Shown piece by piece: positions 31,601 through 39,100 of a DNA stretch of 41,762 bases; positions within the stretch are counted from its first letter, which is position 1; every line of letters starts with the position of its first letter. The notes beneath the pieces were generated by a model that had not been told where the DNA came from, searched no databases, and saw only the letters and a program-made list of their open reading frames with translations. A program made the position numbers and the translations under genes. The DNA comes from Clostridiaceae bacterium (GTDB lineage: Bacteria > Bacillota > Clostridia > Oscillospirales > Acutalibacteraceae): NCBI GenBank assembly GCA_904501755.1, contig CAJGBV010000017.1:1-41762 (forward strand), written 5' to 3'.

Positions 31601-33500
31601 TACTTCAACTAAGTATAGCAGCGGTGAAAACACCATAAAGCAGGGTGAGGCAACTGAATGGCAGACCTTTACCACCTATATCACCACCGATTTGCTTACA
31701 AACAGTAAGGGTGAAAAAGCAACTGCCCTCTACCTTGTATTTAATGTTGGTTCGGCTGAGCTTTCTACAGTAGCAGACGTGCTGGTTGATGATGTATTTG
31801 TTGAAACGGTTGAACCGCCTTATGTAATGTTTAACCTTGAAAACGGCAAGCCTAATGTGTTTGTAAACGGTAAGGCTGGAGAAGCTATTTCCTATCCCGA
31901 AGCACCTGTTGCCTTCGGTAAAACCTTTAAGGGCTGGTATACCGATAAGGAATGTACCACTCCCTTTACTGCAAAAACCTATACTGAGGGTATGACCGCT
32001 GTGGTTTATGCGGGCTACAATCTTGCAAGTCAGTTTACTTATGATTTTGAGGATTACGATTTCCTTCCCAAGCCCTTTACCCCCGGTAAATACTATATGG
32101 AGGGTGCTTTATGGGTAACAAGTAAATACGCTAAATCAGGTAGCGGTGCTATTGAATTTGACAGACACGGCGTGCTTAACGTCGGCGGCTCCTATGCTAC
32201 TATTGCTAACGGAAACGAGCAGTTTAAGGTTGACAAAAACAGACAGTATCTTGTAACCTTCAGCTACTGTGCAACAAAGAAGGCAACATCCAGCTTTAGT
32301 ATGACTTTCGTTACAGCAAGAGATGTTAACTGTTGGGACAGAACAACAGCTATTACTCCGCAAATTTCTTTCACAACTAAAGAACAAGAGGTTGGCGTAT
32401 GGTATACCAAGACCGTTGCTCTCGATTTGTCAAATATTGTATACGATACTGTTTTCATGAAAGTTCTCGGCGGTCAGGACGGTATATTCCTTCTTGATGA
32501 CGTTATGGTAACCGTTGTGCCTGAGGGCTATGGTGCTATAGCTCTTGATAACGGCGGCAGTAAGGATGTTCCAAGCGTTCTTACAGGAAAGATTGGCACA
32601 AGCTTTGCTGATAAGCTTCCCAAGGCTCCTAAGGTAGAGGGCAAATACTTCCTCGGCTATTTCGAAAAGGATACACAGGGTGTATATAACGAGCTTAAAG
32701 AGGAAGCAATGAAGTTCGGCGAAACCGCAAAAACAGTATTCGCAAGATTTATTGACTTTAAGGTTACACAGGATTTCGAAGGCTCCTTTATTGATGCGGT
32801 AAATGCTTATTCCGGTCTTACTGTTTTCGACTTTGACTATGAGCTTTATGATGCAACCAAAGATGGCAATAGTAAAGATAATGTAACAAGCGGTAAATAT
32901 AGCCTCCATAGAAAAGGTGATTCTCGTTACTTCGAATCTTCGGCTGTGCTTACTCCCGATAATCACATTGCTTCAGGTGCTCGTTATAAGGTTTCCTTTA
33001 ACGTGAAGATGGTTAAAAATCTTCATACCGACGGCGCAATTAAGGTTGCTTCTTCAAGAAACCAGAATTATAGCTGGGATACAACAGGTGACTGGTATCC
33101 TGTAGTAGCAATTAAAGACCTTACCGATGGCGAGTGGCATAATGTTTCCTACGTTTTCAACTCTGTAGAAAGCTTCTTCGCTATTCAGACACCTGGTTAT
33201 GTAGAGCTGTTTATTGATGATGTTGTATTTGAGCTTATTACAGACAACACCCCTGTTTCAACACCTATCCAGTTTACAGAGTATGTTCCTGTAAGACGTG
33301 ACGAGAATGGTAATATCACCGAAGTAACAGCCGGCGAAATTGATGTAATGTCTATTGTAGATACATCCTTAAAGCTCGGTGGCAATTCGGGCGTAAACGC
33401 TACAGTTATTATAATCAGTGTGGCTGCAGGCGTTGTTTTAATCGCCGCTGTGGTGGTACTGCTTATAGTATTTAAGAAAAAGAAAGCTAAAAAGGCATAA
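28617..33500 (+). CDS. giant membrane-anchored surface protein with six CBM-like and six InlB-type repeats, copy 1
   Basis: 1627 aa. Signal peptide 1-34. Beta-sandwich carbohydrate-binding-like modules start at about residues 35, 379, 640, 885, 1139 and 1381; several end in a DDV/DNV signature (YFDDVEIKA, VVDNVIVEE, LLDDVMVTV). Between them are InlB-B/Listeria-Bacteroides-type ~70-residue repeats at about 235, 307, 565, 816, 1067 and 1303 (GWYTDKECTTPFTA is typical). A C-terminal helix (about 1593-1616) with a KKKKAKKA tail anchors it; there is no LPxTG. It looks like a glycan-binding surface scaffold. AAAGGAG precedes the ATG, and the GH16 gene follows after 14 nt. No catalytic domain was seen. 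CBM family assignment is uncertain. Confidence 0.9.
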   Translation: MTKNKVLCRVLSAVICIVLLIGCLYVPVSLNAFASSQTTVYDFSYCVDGTTNKNAAENDGVGYYGWGFNVSGNMLVGETDNTWAVPGGYRLHNQDGLYRLDTSSTYIISFKIKVSAGVKQGGNMHGGEVAAASIGWGASFDSTFAGQSTNYVNGMSNKPIDIFSSSCGSETYSLNTGAGKIDTPYSDEWKTVTYELKTPADFGGKDNVLTIWLDKWCGIRCYIDDVSVTKLGANQGAVIAIDEYSGNSEAFIGNVGEIYTLPDISDKANQADHIFEGWYSDADRTQSVTQITFTQDAQVVYSKWDAPVVYTFKNALTGEDIPVNGVPGEIIEYPADLVDETGEKWFMGWYTTEACTAEFTELRFGYTSKNVYSLFKSEIPELKQDFENYNKEAWIPSTAANGRVSKSNRLYFADMMEKQSAVTYGGSGYAVKFDWDSSMEMVLNDPLTYGTSTRYNQMDMYFWLGKGLDDKTQYTVTFKYKVEKADADLIFYAVSAIDNNIWSNWQTYNGKTVKSTDVKNEWQEISFNITTAYKNAGANTMYLAVKLSKNADAVVYFDDVEIKAVMQPYQSKVIISDGVNAEYEQIGRRNEAVVITTPVHPLGAEFKGWYLDEKCTISAENAVYERLSYTIYAKWGAVPITFKDYPFSTQADNCYFGKLVHIDDSGLGIDDDYSLRFDYKGNYVYKVNDKGENVYYATRASDRDHCATIAKNVKNDTYYKITYNYKIIDANAEVIFKLCSGQANIWANDYYREYSNVTQYANMNAEGWQTVSYVVKSDLKNNGNQFFLVFNVGSISEDAYVDVVVDNVIVEEISGDYIIFDGNALGAEMGAVAGKAGEPFEIPTVKYDKNELLGWYTDKECTTPFTATVIPEGETIVYAKWKVGPMTFQTYPYFTKKDNCGFGKLLSIDKSGLGVDGDNAVRFDFKGDYVYSNKDGKIVYYNTRVTNPDHIFTIKTNVANNTVYRITYKYKVLNANASVSIIPYSGFYPNIWAPDTSTKYSSGENTIKQGEATEWQTFTTYITTDLLTNSKGEKATALYLVFNVGSAELSTVADVLVDDVFVETVEPPYVMFNLENGKPNVFVNGKAGEAISYPEAPVAFGKTFKGWYTDKECTTPFTAKTYTEGMTAVVYAGYNLASQFTYDFEDYDFLPKPFTPGKYYMEGALWVTSKYAKSGSGAIEFDRHGVLNVGGSYATIANGNEQFKVDKNRQYLVTFSYCATKKATSSFSMTFVTARDVNCWDRTTAITPQISFTTKEQEVGVWYTKTVALDLSNIVYDTVFMKVLGGQDGIFLLDDVMVTVVPEGYGAIALDNGGSKDVPSVLTGKIGTSFADKLPKAPKVEGKYFLGYFEKDTQGVYNELKEEAMKFGETAKTVFARFIDFKVTQDFEGSFIDAVNAYSGLTVFDFDYELYDATKDGNSKDNVTSGKYSLHRKGDSRYFESSAVLTPDNHIASGARYKVSFNVKMVKNLHTDGAIKVASSRNQNYSWDTTGDWYPVVAIKDLTDGEWHNVSYVFNSVESFFAIQTPGYVELFIDDVVFELITDNTPVSTPIQFTEYVPVRRDENGNITEVTAGEIDVMSIVDTSLKLGGNSGVNATVIIISVAAGVVLIAAVVVLLIVFKKKKAKKA

Positions 33501-33514
33501 AAGGAGGGGTAAAA

Positions 33515-35380
33515 ATGAATATTAAAAGAATTATCGCATTAATCCTTGCAGTGTTTATGGTTGCCTCTCTGGCAGCCTGTGGCTCTGCCTCAAGCAACCT
33601 TACTGTAGGTGTAAATGAGGACGGTAGATTTATTTATACAGTTGTAAGACCTGCTGAAAGCAAAGCTCTTGCGGTAGAAGATGCGGCAAAAGCTATACGT
33701 ACTGCAATAAAAGAAAATTTCGATATGGGTGTTACTATTGTTAAGGATTCAACCTATGAGGATTTTGAGGGTAACCTTGAAATTCTTGTGGGTGACACCA
33801 ATAGAGAAGAAAGCGCTATTGCAAAGCAGCGTCTTATGGATAACCGTCAGAACAATTCAAGCGACTTTATTGTTAAGGTTATTGGTGATAAGATTTGTAT
33901 TCAGGCTACTAACGTGAATACAATCACCTATGCGGCAGAATGGTTTGTTAACACCTTCTGCAAAAGTGCTGAAACCTTCCAGATGCTCACAACCGATTAT
34001 GAATTTATTTATGAGCATAAGTTTTCAGAGGACTTGTCTTCCAATATTATAAACGGAGTTGACCTTGGTAACTTCACTATAGTTCTCCCTGTAAAGATTT
34101 CTTATCTTTCGGGTATGTATGCTGAAGAGCTTGTTAGTTTCTATAACGCTTACGGTTATTCCTTAAGTAAGGTTGAGGATATTGATAAGGAAGAAACCTA
34201 TGAGGTTCTTATCGGTGATACATCGAGAGAAGCTTCAAAGGGCATTTCTGTTGAGGGCGACAATTATATTGTTAAGGTTGTCGGCAATAAGGTTGTTATC
34301 AAGGGCGGTAACGAACTTGCAACAAGCCGCGGTGTAAAGGCTTTCCTTGACGAAGTTAAAAAGATGGCTGAGGGTAAGGGCGTTAACTGGAGCGACGGTT
34401 ATACCCTTAACGGCAAGTATGATGCAACCGAAAAGGGTGCATATACTCTTAACTGGTATGATGAGTTTGAGTCCACCACCATTGATTTAACCAAATGGGG
34501 CGACTACAATAACAACAGTAGTGCGACTGCTCCCTCCAATCTTGGCGGTACTCAGTATCAGATAGACCTTTACGGTGAAACAGGCTATAAGGGCAGTGAC
34601 CTTAAAAAGCTTATTTTCCAGGCTGACGGTGACCTTGTTCTTGGTACTCAGCGTGTAAATGACATCGACTTTATGATGCCGAGAATTTCTACCTACTTTA
34701 CAATGACCTATCGTTACGGTCTTATGGAAATTCACGGTAAATTAGCTCCTACCCCTGCCTACAGCGGTTATTGGGTAAACGGTGCTAACTTTAGTCTTAA
34801 ACGTCACGGTCAGGACCACACAAGAGTTTGTATGACCGAAATTGATATTCTTGAAAACTTTAGTAGCGATAAAGGGTTCCATAGTAACGTTCACCGTTGG
34901 TGGAGTCAGGTAGATAGTGAAGGTGGTCATACAGGTTCAACCCATAACTCACTTGATGGTAGCGCGGTTTATTCCGGTAAGAGCCTTAATAATAAGAAAA
35001 AGACTTATGATACCGAACGCTACGGCGGAGTGCTTTCCGATGACTATCATATCTATTCTTGCTATTGGGATGATAGCTGTATGAAATTCTGCTTTGATGG
35101 TAAGGTTTATCTTGACTATCAGTATGAGGATAACAAGTCTGTTGCAGTTCACTGCCTTATGAACTACTTCATTACCGAGGTAGGTATGGGTTCAGCTTCC
35201 TACGGACTGTCCTATGATAAAAATGAACATGGCGATTACTACGAGCATAGAATTGACTATGTTAGAATTTATCAGTCTGACCTTTATAACTGTCAGATGA
35301 TAACAATGTGGCCCGAAAAACAGGCAACAGGAACAAGAAAGGTATTCTATCCTGACCATCCGATTAACGGAGCATATTAA
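33515..35380 (+). CDS. GH16-family beta-glucanase lipoprotein, copy 1
   Basis: 621 aa. Lipobox LAAC (Cys22). Two related N-terminal domains (about 25-160 and 185-285) carry LEILVGDTNREES and YEVLIGDTSREAS and resemble the helper domains in front of some glycoside hydrolases. The GH16 domain (about 310-610) begins LNWYDEFESTTIDLTKWGDY and contains the catalytic EIDILENF: Glu442 nucleophile, Asp444, Glu447 acid/base (ExDxxE, the beta-bulge form common in laminarinases). It should cleave beta-1,3 or mixed-linkage glucans at the cell surface. AAAGGAGGGG lies before the ATG, and it is co-transcribed with the surface scaffold. The exact substrate is not shown. Confidence 0.9.
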   Translation: MNIKRIIALILAVFMVASLAACGSASSNLTVGVNEDGRFIYTVVRPAESKALAVEDAAKAIRTAIKENFDMGVTIVKDSTYEDFEGNLEILVGDTNREESAIAKQRLMDNRQNNSSDFIVKVIGDKICIQATNVNTITYAAEWFVNTFCKSAETFQMLTTDYEFIYEHKFSEDLSSNIINGVDLGNFTIVLPVKISYLSGMYAEELVSFYNAYGYSLSKVEDIDKEETYEVLIGDTSREASKGISVEGDNYIVKVVGNKVVIKGGNELATSRGVKAFLDEVKKMAEGKGVNWSDGYTLNGKYDATEKGAYTLNWYDEFESTTIDLTKWGDYNNNSSATAPSNLGGTQYQIDLYGETGYKGSDLKKLIFQADGDLVLGTQRVNDIDFMMPRISTYFTMTYRYGLMEIHGKLAPTPAYSGYWVNGANFSLKRHGQDHTRVCMTEIDILENFSSDKGFHSNVHRWWSQVDSEGGHTGSTHNSLDGSAVYSGKSLNNKKKTYDTERYGGVLSDDYHIYSCYWDDSCMKFCFDGKVYLDYQYEDNKSVAVHCLMNYFITEVGMGSASYGLSYDKNEHGDYYEHRIDYVRIYQSDLYNCQMITMWPEKQATGTRKVFYPDHPINGAY

Positions 35381-35420
35381 AAAAATCACACCCTACTCTT
35401 ATGAGTGGGGTGATTTTTTT
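35381..35420 (+). terminator. terminator of surface/GH16 pair 1
   Basis: An AAAAAATCAC...GAGTGGGGTGATTTTTTT stem with bulges and a TTAT loop, starting just after the GH16 stop codon. Confidence 0.8.
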
Positions 35421-35460
35421 AGGGAATAGGGGTTAGGATTTAGGGATTAGGGATTAGGAA
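35414..35460. repeat. telomere-like TAGGGA repeats
   Basis: TAGGGAATAGGGGTTAGGAT, then TTAGGGATTAGGGATTAGGA: several 7-bp units directly after the terminator. They match the family seen at 20456-20612. Confidence 0.75.
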
Positions 35461-35509
35461 AAGGCTTAATAGGCTTCGCCCTTGGGAGAAGCTCCGTCGA
35501 AGACGGTGC

Positions 35510-35538
35510 TTGACAAATACACAATAATGATGTATTAT
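35510..35538 (+). promoter_or_regulatory. promoter of the antitoxin-like RNA
   Basis: TTGACA (35510-35515), 17 nt, TATTAT (35533-35538). Predicted start near 35545. Confidence 0.75.
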
Positions 35539-35544
35539 ATAGAT

Positions 35545-35628
35545 GAAATAAGGTACGCCGTATAGACGGTTAACCTAAGTTTTAGTTGAAAATAACCGCG
35601 ACTTTGGTAGAGGGGCGGTTATTTTTTT
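35545..35628 (+). ncRNA. ~84-nt antitoxin-like RNA of a type I toxin-antitoxin locus
   Basis: A short transcription unit with a consensus-like promoter and a good intrinsic terminator, but no open frame with a ribosome site. It converges on the 23-aa peptide gene; its last ~40 nt are the complement of the 3' end of that mRNA. Its first ~14 nt (AATAAGGTACGCC) are nearly the same as the first bases of the toxin mRNA (AATAAGGTATGCC), and both then fold into a small hairpin ending in TAACC. Size and layout resemble RNA II of the pAD1 par/Fst system (~65 nt), though the shared 5' element is inverted, not direct. Confidence 0.65.
35589..35628. terminator. shared terminator of the convergent RNAs
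   Basis: An 11-bp stem AAAATAACCGC with GCGGTTATTTT, 15-nt loop, T-run 35622-35628 on the plus strand. On the minus strand the same stem follows the toxin stop codon and ends in TTTTC, so termination there is probably weaker. Confidence 0.8.
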
Positions 35629-35690
35629 ATGCTAAAAATGTACCCAATCACAAGCACCATAAGAATTATGATAAATGTTTCTTGTTCCAT
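35619..35690 (-). CDS. 23-aa hydrophobic peptide, probable type I toxin
   Basis: The peptide starts MEQETFIIILMVLVIGYIFS and ends IKK: acidic N-terminus, one membrane helix, basic C-terminus, the usual build of type I toxins (Fst, TxpA, Hol-Tox and similar). It is not similar in sequence to Fst. The ribosome site GGGGGTGA is strong. The leader is ~87 nt and contains a stable hairpin. The stop codon lies in the shared terminator stem. Its own promoter lies at 35784-35812. A short convergent RNA lies opposite. The peptide is too short for normal gene calling. Toxicity is inferred from architecture. Confidence 0.72.
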   Translation of the reverse strand: MEQETFIIILMVLVIGYIFSIKK

Positions 35691-35707
35691 AGAATCACCC
35701 CCTTATA

Positions 35708-35734
35708 TTTCAAGGGGGTATGTACCCCCTGAAA
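35708..35734 (-). promoter_or_regulatory. leader hairpin of the toxin mRNA, possible ribosome-site switch
   Basis: TTTCA and GGGGGT pair with ACCCCC and TGAAA (11 bp, one bulged A). The ACCCCCTT arm could instead pair with the ribosome site AAGGGGGT about 15 nt downstream, so the leader has two exclusive folds, one of which hides the ribosome site. Confidence 0.6.
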
Positions 35735-35783
35735 CATCAAAGGGTTAGCCGCCTACCGTTAAGGCATACCTTATTCCAACAGC

Positions 35784-35812
35784 ATTGTACCACATAAAAT
35801 TATATTTTTCAA
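35784..35812 (-). promoter_or_regulatory. promoter of the toxin mRNA
   Basis: Minus strand TTGAAA (35812-35807), 17 nt, TACAAT (35789-35784). Predicted start near 35777, right at the shared GGAATAAGGTATGCC element; mRNA ~190 nt. Confidence 0.75.
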
Positions 35813-35880
35813 ATATATTAACATTTTTGAAAGAAGATCAATTTTTAGGATATGTATAAAGAACGTGTGTTATACCTTTG

Positions 35881-36056
35881 CCCTGACGGGCGGATAATCT
35901 ATCCGCCCCTACACCGTTCAATACATATTTACGGCTACTGCGTAGGGGAGGATAATTTATCCTCCCGTTGTATTACGGCGGCACCAAGGCACCGCTCCAC
36001 GAATGTTCAATAATATTTTATGGCTACAACGTAGTAGGGGGTTTACTCCCGCCGTT
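35881..36056. repeat. cluster of three dispersed hairpin repeats
   Basis: Unit 1: GGGCGGATA/TATCCGCCC (35888-35908). Unit 2: GGGAGGATA/TATCCTCCC (35946-35966), preceded by GGCTACTGCGTAG. Unit 3: GGGGGTTTACTCCC (about 36037-36050), preceded by GGCTACAACGTAG. The rest of the 35821-36197 gap shows no gene; only the promoter at 36115-36143 and this cluster were seen. Confidence 0.7.
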
Positions 36057-36114
36057 TAATCCCCTTTTTCATCTAAAAATATCAACAAATGTCCAAAAAA
36101 TAATCGTTTTTGTC

Positions 36115-36143
36115 TTTACTTTTTGGATTTAATGTGCTAATAT
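36115..36143 (+). promoter_or_regulatory. promoter of surface protein/GH16 pair 2
   Basis: TTTACT (36115-36120), 17 nt, TAATAT (36138-36143). About 20 nt upstream lies AATGTCCA (36088-36095), the reverse of the TGGACATT seen before pair 1. Confidence 0.55.
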
Positions 36144-36197
36144 CACATTGTATAACAATATATTTCTGTTTGTACAAAAGAGAAAAGGAGAATTTGT

Positions 36198-39100
36198 ATG
36201 CAAAATAACAAAAACAAGCTGTTAAGTCGCGTACTTGGCATTTTTTGCGCACTGACTATGTTTGTCAGCGCCCTTTATGTGCCTGTTGTGTTCAACGCAA
36301 GTGCGGCTAACCCTCTTGATGTTGTCGAGGATGAAGTAACCCTCTTCACCTTTGACGATACATTGGGTAGTTCAAACAGCGACGCGAACAAAACCGAGTT
36401 TCAGAATACCGGTGTAGGCTTTGTTGGCTGGGGTATATATACAGATGCCGCAGTCGATAATTCATCTAATAAGGTACTTGTGTCTACCCGTACTCAAACT
36501 CAGACCTGGGCAACCTCAGGTGCTATCCGTCTTAACAAAAAGGTGGGTAATGAGTATAAGACCTATAATCTTGCTCCAAACACCACCTATATTGTAACTA
36601 TGGATGTTCGCTGTGTTTCCTCTTCTGTTTTTACAGATGATGCTAAAACACCTTATGAGTGTTATGTTTCTTTAGGTTACGGTGCAAAATTCACCACAAA
36701 TGATACTAACTACTGCAGTACAATAGGTACTTCCCTTGTTAAGATTATTTCCACCAAGGCTGAAAGCGGTGCCTATACCGTCGCCTCTCAGGAGGGTACT
36801 CAGACCTTTGCTTGCGGTAAAGAGTGGCAGAAATTTACATATCAGTTTACTACTCCCGCTGATTTTAAGGGAGCAGATACTGCTCTTGCGCTTTACGGAA
36901 CGGCCAGAACAGGCTTCCGTGCAGAAATTGATAACCTTTCTGTAACAAAGCTTGCTGATACCACAGGTGTAATTGTTCTTATTGATGAATATTCGGGAAC
37001 AACCGAAATTGTCAAAGGTGAAATCGGTACTGAATACACCCTTCCCGATGTATCAGATAAGGCTCAGCAGGCTGACCATATATTTAGCGGCTGGTTCCTC
37101 GATAAAGAGCGTACACAGGCTGTAGAAAAGGTTGCTTTTGCAAAAACCAAAACTGTAGTTTATACAGGCTGGAAGGCTCCTGTAACCCTTACCTTTAAGA
37201 ATACTCTTGATAACACCGAAACTGTACTTGACGGCATGGCAGGAGAACCCTTTGAATATCCCGCTGACCCTGTTGACAGTGAGGGTAAAAAGTGGTTTAT
37301 GGGCTGGTACACAACCGAGGGCTATACCGAGGAGCATACCTCAGGTAAGTTCGGCTTTGCAAGTGCTACCCTTTATTCGTTCTGGAAGAGCGAGGTTCCG
37401 GGAATAAATCAGGACTTTGAAAATTATACCAAGAATGAATATACCGTTAAAACCGAGGCAAGCGGTAATAAGACAAAGAGCAACAACCTTTATTTCGCTC
37501 TGCCTATGTCTAAGCAAAGCGAGGTTACCGCTTCTGCAGATAGTAATTATGCTGTAAAGTTCGATTGGGATGCTCAGATGGTAAGCGATAAAGACGACAT
37601 AAATGCGTATAATGCTGCAGGTCGTTACTATGAATTCGATAACTTTATATGGCTTGGAAACGGTCTTGAAAATAACACAAGATATACCGTTACCTTTAAG
37701 GTAAAGGTTGAAAAGGTTGGCTCAAAGCTTGATTTCTATATGCTGTCTGCGGGTTCTGATAACGCTTGGGCAAATTACGTAAGATACCAGAGCGGTTATA
37801 AAACCTATGAGCAAAGCGAAGAGTGGCAGGAGGTTTCCTTTGCCTTTACCACTAATTATAAGTCGGCAAGTGCTACTACAATGTATCTGGGTGTCAGAAT
37901 GGAGAACAACGTAGATACAGTTCTCTATTTTGATGATATTGAAATCAAAGCCGTTGTGCAGCCCTATGAATCCTTAGTAACCGTTGTTACAGGTATTAAC
38001 GGTCAGCAGGATATTGACCTTGTTGGCAGACGCGGTGATACTGTTACCCTTCCTACCCTCACTCACCCACAGGGCGCTGAGTTTAAGGGTTGGTATGCCG
38101 ATGCATCTTATAAAACCCCTGTTGAAACCGTTATTTTTGGCAGAAACAGTACAACCATTTATGCTCGTTGGGGCAGCGCTCCCATTACTTTTAAGGATTA
38201 TCCTTATAATACAACACCGGGTAATAATTTCGGTAAATTGCTTTCTGTTGAAAATTCTGCAGGAGTAGGCAACGGTGACGATTATGCTCTTCGTTGGACG
38301 CTTATCGGTGATATGCCGTCAGCCTATAATAATGGAGAATTATATTATAAACGTGCTGGCCAGAGAGACCATATTGCTACTATCGGCAAGGTTAAAAGCG
38401 GTTCTGTTTACCGTGTGAGCTTTGATTATAAGTCAGACAGCGACTGCATTGACGGATATAATATCCGCCTTGTAACCAGTATTGACAGTAATATATGGGG
38501 TGGCTCCTGGAATGCTCAGACCCCAATGTTAAAGGTGGCTGCTGACGATAATGATTGGCAAAAGTATACCTTTATATTTACTGCTGATATTGTAGGTTCG
38601 GGTACTACCCTCTATATTGAGTTTACCTCTTCAAACGCTACCCAGAAAACCTATGTAAATGCACTTGTTGATAACATTCTTGTTGAAGAATTAGCAGGCG
38701 ATATTGTTTACTTCCATACAGGAAACGACGTTATTCTTGATGATGCTATTGAAGCTAAGGCAGGAGAGCCTTTGACTTTGCCTAAGTCCTTTACCGAAAC
38801 CAATTCTGTTATAGCAGGTCTTTATCTTGACGAGGCATTAACCGTTCCCTTCACTTCAGATGTAGTTCCCCAGGGAATAACCCACCTTTATGTAAAGTGG
38901 AAGGCTATCGTTGAGGATTATAAAAAATTCAAGGTTGATTCGGGAGAATTCTATTCCGTTCTTAAGGGCGAGGGCGTTGGCTATAACGATGATGCCGCAC
39001 TTCGTTGGGTGCTTGACGGTCCCAAAACCTATTATATGGGCGATACCCTTGTAACACACGCCTCCCGCGGTACTCAGTATGACCACATAACACCTATCCA

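Noticed and set aside
35545..35777. Direct par/Fst homologue
   Set aside because: Architecture and RNA sizes fit, but the peptide does not resemble Fst and the shared 5' elements are inverted instead of direct repeats. It is therefore called type I-like only.
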